Below are positions 57,958 to 64,000 of a stretch of DNA of 64,000 nucleotides, one piece after another; position 1 is the stretch's first letter; every line of letters starts with the position of its first letter. The notes under the pieces were generated by a model that searched no databases, was not told where the DNA came from, and saw only the letters and a list, made by a program, of their open reading frames with translations. Source of the DNA: CAYZZU01 sp964483105 (lineage in GTDB: Bacteria > CG2-30-53-67); the NCBI GenBank assembly GCA_964483105.1, contig CAYZZU010000008.1, forward strand, positions 32,031 to 96,030. Direction: 5' to 3'. A program made the position numbers and the translations under genes.

Positions 57958-60900
57958 CAACAACTACAATGCTGCGATTCACCCCGGAGCGGCCGAGGTC
58001 CCATGCGATGGAATCGACCAGGATTGCGACGGATCGGATTTCTGCGCCACCACCTGCACGGACAACGATGGGGACGGCTACGGAAATCCGGGGGACGCCT
58101 CCTGTCCGAACGGCAGTGCCTTGGACTGTGATGATACCAATGCGGCTGTCCATCCCGGCGCCGCCGAGATCTGTGACGGGATCGACAACAACTGCGACGG
58201 ACAGACCGATGAAGGGCTCCTGAATGCCTGCGGCACATGCGGTACCGTACCGAACGAAGTTTGCGACGGCATCGACAACAACTGTGATGGTCGGATCGAT
58301 GAAGGCTGTCTGACGGCCATTCTGATTTCCCCCGACACCATGACACTGACGGCGGCCGGCGCCACACAACAGCTTGCCGTAACCGGCTATTACGCGGAAG
58401 GGACCACGTCTGATCTTTCCGCCTCAACAACCGGGACAACCTATTTTTCCGACGACAGCAGCGTGGCTGCCGTCGATCCGGAAGGACTTGTAACCGCTGT
58501 TGCCGACGGCACGGCGACCATTACGGCATCCAACACCGGATTCACGGCTGCAGCCGTCGTGACCGTTTCGATTGCCGTGCAAGATACTGCTCCTCCGCAG
58601 ATCACGATCCGTTCCCCCCAGGATCAGGATGTGCTCTACGCCGCAACCGTCGATGTCACCGGCACCGTTGATGAACCGGTCCGGTCCGTGACCGTGAACG
58701 GGACACCGGCCACGGTCAACGGGCTGAACTTCACCGCGACCGGGATTGTTCTTAGTCAGTGTGATAATACCGTTACCGTCGAGGCCACGGATATTGCGGG
58801 GAACACCGGCGCAAAATCCGTCACCGTCTACAACAATACCTTCCCGCCCGCGGTCACCCCGGAATCCGGCTACCTCATCGGCCACGTCTACGAATACGGA
58901 ACCGAAACCCCGGTTCCAGGCGTCCGGATCACCGCGGAAGGGATCTGCGGGTCGCTTCTCACCGATGCCGACGGCCGGTTCATCTTCCCGCTTCAGGGGT
59001 TTCCCGACTACTCCCCAACCAGGAACTTCGACCTGAAAGCCGAAAAAAACGGTTACACCTATGTCAACTTCCAGGCAGAGGGGATGATCGGCAAAGAGAT
59101 GCCCGCCGACCCCGTCTACCTCACGCCGATCGATTCCCGGGTCACCACCATCACCCCGTCGCTTGGAGGCACCGCCGTCAATTCCGCCGGGGACACGGAA
59201 GTCGTCATCCCGCCCGGCGCCGTCGATGTGGATACCGACGTGACCATCACCATGTACGACAGCGAAGAGCAGCTCCCCGCCCCGCTCAAGGGCCGGGAAC
59301 TCTATGCCATCGGCGAATTCGGACCCCACGGGACCGTTTTCAACGTCCCCGTCACGGTCCGCCTCCCGAATCGGTACAACATGCCGCCGGGCACCCTGAT
59401 CCCCTGTGTCGACTACGACCCGGAAAACAAGGTCTGGAACGACGTGGGCGACGGCGTCGTTACCGCCGACGGGCGCTTTATCGAGCTTGAAGTCCAGCAC
59501 TTCTCCTGGTACGGAGCTGTCTGGGTTCCTGATTCATATGACGACAGCCCGCAGGATCCCGTACCGCCGACAAGGGATATCGAGGACCAGACCACGCAGG
59601 ACCAGGCCCCGGACAAGGAGAAGAAGGACTGCGGGAACTCCGCCGTCTCCCTGAAGCGGGGGGGCCTGGAGTCGGACCATCCCCTCCCCTCCTACCGCAG
59701 CATGGACAAGGATCATGCGTTGACGCTCCATTACGACAGTGGAACCGCCTACCCCCAGGCCTCGGTCTCCTTTTCAATCAATTCGACCCGGAACATAAAG
59801 CGAACCCGGGCGCGTCTCACCGCATTCGGGATGCAAACAACCGAATACTTCGGAAGCGACAATGGAAAATTTGCCTGGATGACCGAGGCGAAGGACGCCC
59901 GGGGGACCTTCGTTCCCACGGGCATCTATCCCTATTCAATGACTCTCATAAACACCTATGATATCACCCGTCACACGCAAGTGACCCCTGGCAACTGGGT
60001 TGATTCGACCGTAGAGAAGAGTTATGGAAGCAGCAGTCCTAAAAAAGGATTTTTGTTTGTTAACAATCAGATTCAGAGTTCATTCGGGTCCGGTTGGACC
60101 CTGGATATGGTGAGCCGGATGATCAGGAATGCTGGCTCGGATATTTTCATCATTGAAGGGAACGGCAAAACCCATCGTTTTTACCCTGCTGATTATTGGA
60201 TTGATACTGTTGCGGGAAGGAGTGTAGGCGATAGTGGGGCAGCCACAAGTGCAGCACTGGATATTCCTGAAGCTGTTGCTGTGGATTCTGCAGGAAACAT
60301 CTATATTGCGGATACAGGGAACGATCGCATACGCAAGGTGGACCCCTCCGGCATGATTACCACCGTGGCCGGGAACGGCTCATATGGCTATTCCGGTGAC
60401 GGGGGGCCGGCCACTGCAGCGAGTCTGGCCAGCCCAACGTGCGTGGAGGTTGATCCTGCCGGGAATCTCTACATTGCAGATACAGAGAACAATCGCATAC
60501 GCAAGGTAGACCCCTCCGGTATGATCACCACCGTGGCCGGAAACGGGTCGAAAGGCTATTTCGGAGACGGCGGTTCGGCCACCCAAGCAAGTCTGTACGA
60601 TCCCATGGGCGTGGCTGTGGATTCTTCCGGCGACCTCTATATCGCGGACAGTTATAACCACCGTATCCGCAAGGTCGATCCCTCCGGCATCATCACCACT
60701 GTGGCTGGCAACGGGACATCCGGCTATTCCGGAGACGGCGGTTCGGCCACCCAAGCAAGTCTGTACGATCCCATGGGCGTGGCCGTGGACTCTACCGGCA
60801 ACATCTATATTGCGGACAGTTATAACCACCGCATCCGCAAGGTCGATCCCTCCGGCATCATCACCACCGTGGCCGGGAACGGCTCATACGGCTATTCCGG

Positions 60901-63900
60901 TGACGGGGGGCCGGCCACAAGTGCAATGCTGGATTATCCCGGCGGTGTTGCTGTGGATCCCGCCGGGAATCTCTACATTGCGGATACGGGTAATCATTGC
61001 CTCCGTAAGGTGGACCCCTCCGGTAGGATCACCACCGTGGCCGGGAACGGCTCATACGGCTATTCCGGTGACGGCGGGCCAGCCACAAGTGCAATGCTGG
61101 ATTATCCCGGCGGTGTCGCCGTTGACACATCCGGAAACATCTACATTGCAGATGAGTACAATGAGCGTATCCGCAAAGTGGATCCCTCCGGTATGATCAC
61201 CACCGTGGCCGGGAACGGCTCACCCGGCTATTCCGGTGATGGGGGTCCTGCCGTGGATGCGGATATTAACAACCCGTATGGCGTTGCGGTAGATTCCACC
61301 GGCAATCTCTACATCGCCGATTATGGCAACAACCGTGTCCGGAAAGTGGATTCCTCCGGTAGGATCACCACCGTGGCCGGGAATGGAACGTGGGCTCCTT
61401 TGGGGGATGGAGGGCTGGCTACTGATGCAGGTCTCCGTTATCCTTCCGGAATAGCAGTGGATTCCTCAGGTGATCTCTTCATAGCCGATTGCTGGCATCA
61501 TCGCATACGCAAGGTGGACCCCTCCGGTAGGATTACCACCGTGGCCGGGAACGGGTCGAAAGGCTATTCCGGTGACGGGGGTCCAGCTACAAGTGCAAAA
61601 TTATACTACCCCCGTGGTGTTGCAGTTGATTCTGCCGGGAATCTATATATTGCGGATTCGGGTAATGGCTGCATTCGGAAAGTGGATCCCTCGGGTGTTA
61701 TCACCACCTTAGCCGGGAAGGGTACATGGGGTTATGCCGGCGATGGTGGCCCAGCTATCAATGCAATGCTTGATAATCCGAATGACGTGGCAGTGGATTC
61801 GTCAGGTAATCTCTATATCGCGGATTCCTTTAACAACCGTATTCGTAAGGTGGATAAGCTGGGTATTATTACAACGATAGCTGCTTCGGCAAAACTGAAT
61901 GATCCTGAGGGGATAGCAGTTGATTTCTACGGCAACCTCTATATTGCCGATACAGGGAACGGACGCATTCGTAAGGTGGACCCCGCCGGTATGATCACCA
62001 CCGTGGCCGGAAACGGTACATGGGATTATTCTGGAAATGGCAGTCCGGCTACTACGGCGATTCTGGCCAATCCCAGGGGGGTGGCTGTGGATAGATCCGG
62101 GAATATCTACTTTGCAGACACATGGAACCAACGCATCCCCATATTATCTCCATACCTTGCAATGCAAAATGTAAATAGTGGTTTACAGATGATCTCTGAG
62201 GATGGGAAATCCGCTCTGACGTTTATCGCCGACGGCACGGCCGAGTGGCTCCTCAAGGACGGAACGAAAAAAACCTTCGACGCAAACGGTCTTCAGACGG
62301 CCACCATTGACCGGAACGGCAACACCACGACCTATCAATATGACACCTCCGGCAACCTGGCCTCCATCACCGACCCCACCGGTCTGGTGACCACGCTTTC
62401 GTACAGTGGAGGAAAACTCGGCAGCATCACGACTCCGGATGGGAGGAGTACGACCTTCACCCATGATGCCGACGGCAACCTCACCTCCATCACCGAACCG
62501 GATGGCTCCGTCACCAGCTATACCTACGACAGCCGGCACCTTCTGACCGCAAAGACCGGCCCCAACGGTTACACCACCCAATACCACTACGGCCCCCACG
62601 GCCGGATCGAAAATATCGTATCGGCCACCGGCGAGACCCGGCACTACACCGCCTCCGACGCCACAGGCCTGATCAACGACATCGCGGCCGGGACCGGCAC
62701 AAAGAATAACCCCGCTCCCAACATCCCCGCCGCCCCCAGCACCAAGACCGACGGCATGGGCTACACCCATGCCTACAAGACCGACGCCGAAGGCGCCACC
62801 CTGGAATACACCGACCCCCTGGGGAACGTCACCCAGTATGAACGGGATGCTCAATCCCGGCCGACCCGGATCATCCGGCCCGACGGCACGGAAGTGACCA
62901 TGACCTATGATGAGAAGGGGAATCTCCTCACCACCACCAACGAGGCCACAGGCGCCACGACCAGCATGACGTACAACACCAATAGCCAGGTCACCTCCAT
63001 CACCGATCCCCTGGGCAATGTCACCAACATGACCTACGATCCCAGCGGCAACCTGACCGACATCACCGACGCCCTGGGGAATCAGACCACCTTCACCTAT
63101 GACACAAAAGGCCTCGTCACCTCCATGACCGACGCCCTGGGAGATGTCACCACCTACACCTACGACACCAAGGGCAACCTTGCCTCGGTCACCGATCCCT
63201 TGGCAAAGACGACATCTTACACCCGTGATCCGGCCGGAAACATCCTGACCCGGACTGATGGGAATGGAAACACCACCATCTACACCTACGATTCCCGGAA
63301 CCGGATCACCTCGGTCACAGACGCCGAAGGCAACACCACGACCTACACTTATGCCCCCTCCTGCGGCTGTGCCGGAGCAGGGGACAAGATCGCCTCCATC
63401 ACCGACGCCAAAGGGAATACCACGAGTTTTGCCTACAACGAGATCGGACAACTCATCTCCGAGACCGATCCCATGGGACGGATCACCACGTATTCCTACG
63501 ACGCCAACCGGCAATTGGCCACCCGCACCGATCCCAACGGCAACACCATCACCTACACCTACGATCAACTCAACCGTCTGATCCAGAAGCAGATGCCCGG
63601 AGATACGGCCTCCTTTTCCTACGATGTCGTCGGCCGTCTCATCAGCGCATCCGACTCCGACTCCGGTCTGACCTTTACCTACGACACGGCCGGCCGACTC
63701 ACCGACGTAGTCAACACCCTGGGCGCCGTCTCCTACAGCTATGATCTCAACGGCAACCGGATCACCCTGACCGACGCAGAGGGAGGAGTTACCGACTACG
63801 TCTACGACGCCCTCAACCGCCTGACGGATCTCACGAACCCCGCCGGAGAGGCCGTCTCATTGACCTACGACGCCCTCTCCCGCAGGACAGGGCTCCACCT

Positions 63901-64000
63901 TCCCAACGGGGCAACCGCCACCTACACCTACGATGCAGCCTCCCATCTGATCGATCTGATCAATCAGGTCAACAGCACAAATCTATCCAACTTTACCTAC
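57284..64000 (+). CDS. Teneurin-like NHL/YD (RHS) repeat protein, continuing past the window
   Basis: In frame with 56900-57283 and open to the right edge, about 2240 codons. Domains in order: MopE-type repeats to about 58310; a Big_2 bacterial Ig-like domain (about 58320-58580, LTAAGATQQLAVTGYY); an Ig/plug-like domain (to 58850); a carboxypeptidase-regulatory-like domain (PVPGVRITAEGI, near 58910); a ZU5-like domain (VVIPPGAVDVDTDVTI, near 59200); twelve NHL units (60206-62139); and YD/RHS repeats from about 62230 (TYTYDSRNRITSVTDAEG). The C-terminal effector lies outside. The architecture (plug, NHL, YD shell) resembles teneurins and bacterial toxin-shell proteins. The N-terminal signal peptide is separated by the UGA at 57281, so either this is a pseudogene or translation restarts. 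Confidence 0.82.
60206..62139 (+). repeat. Twelve tandem NHL-repeat units (about 168 bp each)
   Basis: Each unit of about 56 codons has the pattern TVAGNGSxGYSGDGGPAT, then VAVDSAGNLYIADTGN and RIRKVDPSG. Unit 11 is shortened and unit 12 degenerates at its end. Units 3-4 and 5-6 are nearly identical pairs, suggesting recent expansion. Twelve units would make two six-bladed propellers. They are coding, not a CRISPR array. Confidence 0.85.

Noticed and set aside
56930..58369. 479-residue valine/glycine-rich minus-strand frame and matching plus-strand threonine-rich frame
   Set aside because: Both are shadows of the MopE-repeat coding frame, whose Cys/Asp pattern is unmistakable.
60206..62139. 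Regular 168-bp tandem repeats resembling a CRISPR-like or satellite array
   Set aside because: They translate into NHL repeats in an open frame and lack short repeats with unique spacers.
1..64000. tRNA or rRNA genes
   Set aside because: I found no cloverleaf-like sequence with TTCGAATC/CCA context and no rRNA segments; a tRNAscan run would be needed to be certain.

Overview
The window reads as chromosomal DNA of a GC-rich, Gram-negative, probably anaerobic bacterium of deltaproteobacterial type (Desulfuromonadota/Desulfobacterota-like). The evidence is mixed. Seen directly: lipid A modification genes, an LpxL-type acyltransferase, a molybdopterin enzyme, an in-frame UGA in a HesB-like gene that looks like a selenocysteine codon, MopE-type metal-binding repeats, and a RAYT-like transposase remnant. 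The lineage itself is inferred. No phage, plasmid or CRISPR features were seen. Most of the window is housekeeping sequence with a few accessory islands.

Layout. 1-5111 (minus): 5' end of mreB, a PilZ protein, a large TPR lipoprotein, and a translationally coupled ECF sigma/anti-sigma/DUF3106 unit. 5112-14448: typA, an ABC-F ATPase, a cold-shock gene with a long leader and a perfect terminator, a 6S RNA gene, a MazG-like pyrophosphohydrolase, an HMGL-like aldolase, yajQ, a DEDD exonuclease, and prfC behind a promoter-proximal terminator-like hairpin. 14449-21828 (plus): a molybdopterin oxidoreductase fused to a cysteine desulfurase, an EgtD-like methyltransferase, a second methyltransferase and a hybrid histidine kinase. 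21829-22690: a 5'-truncated RAYT transposase between inverted repeats. 22700-26400: a nitroreductase, a HesB-like selenoprotein gene hidden by its UGA, a dynamin-like GTPase preceded by a convincing fluoride riboswitch, and an FmdB-type zinc ribbon protein.

26526-38825 (minus) is a 12-kb operon-like run for 4-amino-4-deoxy-L-arabinose modification of lipid A. It holds arnB, arnC, a split arnA (two separate genes), arnD, three ArnT-like glycosyltransferases, a second family 2 glycosyltransferase, a LAB_N membrane protein and an LpxL-type acyltransferase, with a strong sigma-70-type promoter at its head. A perfect 23-bp inverted repeat carrying a fragment of an arnA-like gene sits between the two arnA halves. 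39000-50605 holds a DsbA-like protein, a GlgE-like GH13 enzyme, an ABC-class ATPase, lgt-lspA-ileS, hisA-hisF, two tiny ORFs and a response regulator.

50636-64000: a YfcE-type phosphoesterase, a repeat-rich intergenic region around a second cold-shock gene, a RidA protein and two very large secreted proteins. The first is a Reg_prop beta-propeller protein ending in CxxCH. The second is a teneurin-like protein (MopE repeats, Ig-like domains, carboxypeptidase-regulatory-like domain, twelve NHL units, YD/RHS repeats) that runs off the right edge and has one in-frame UGA in a recently duplicated N-terminal module.

The strongest leads are the fluoride riboswitch/dynamin unit with its SD-sequestering hairpin, the HesB-like selenoprotein next to it, the molybdoenzyme-cysteine desulfurase fusion, and the teneurin-like giant protein. 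No database search was possible, so family names rest on recognised motifs and overall sequence character.
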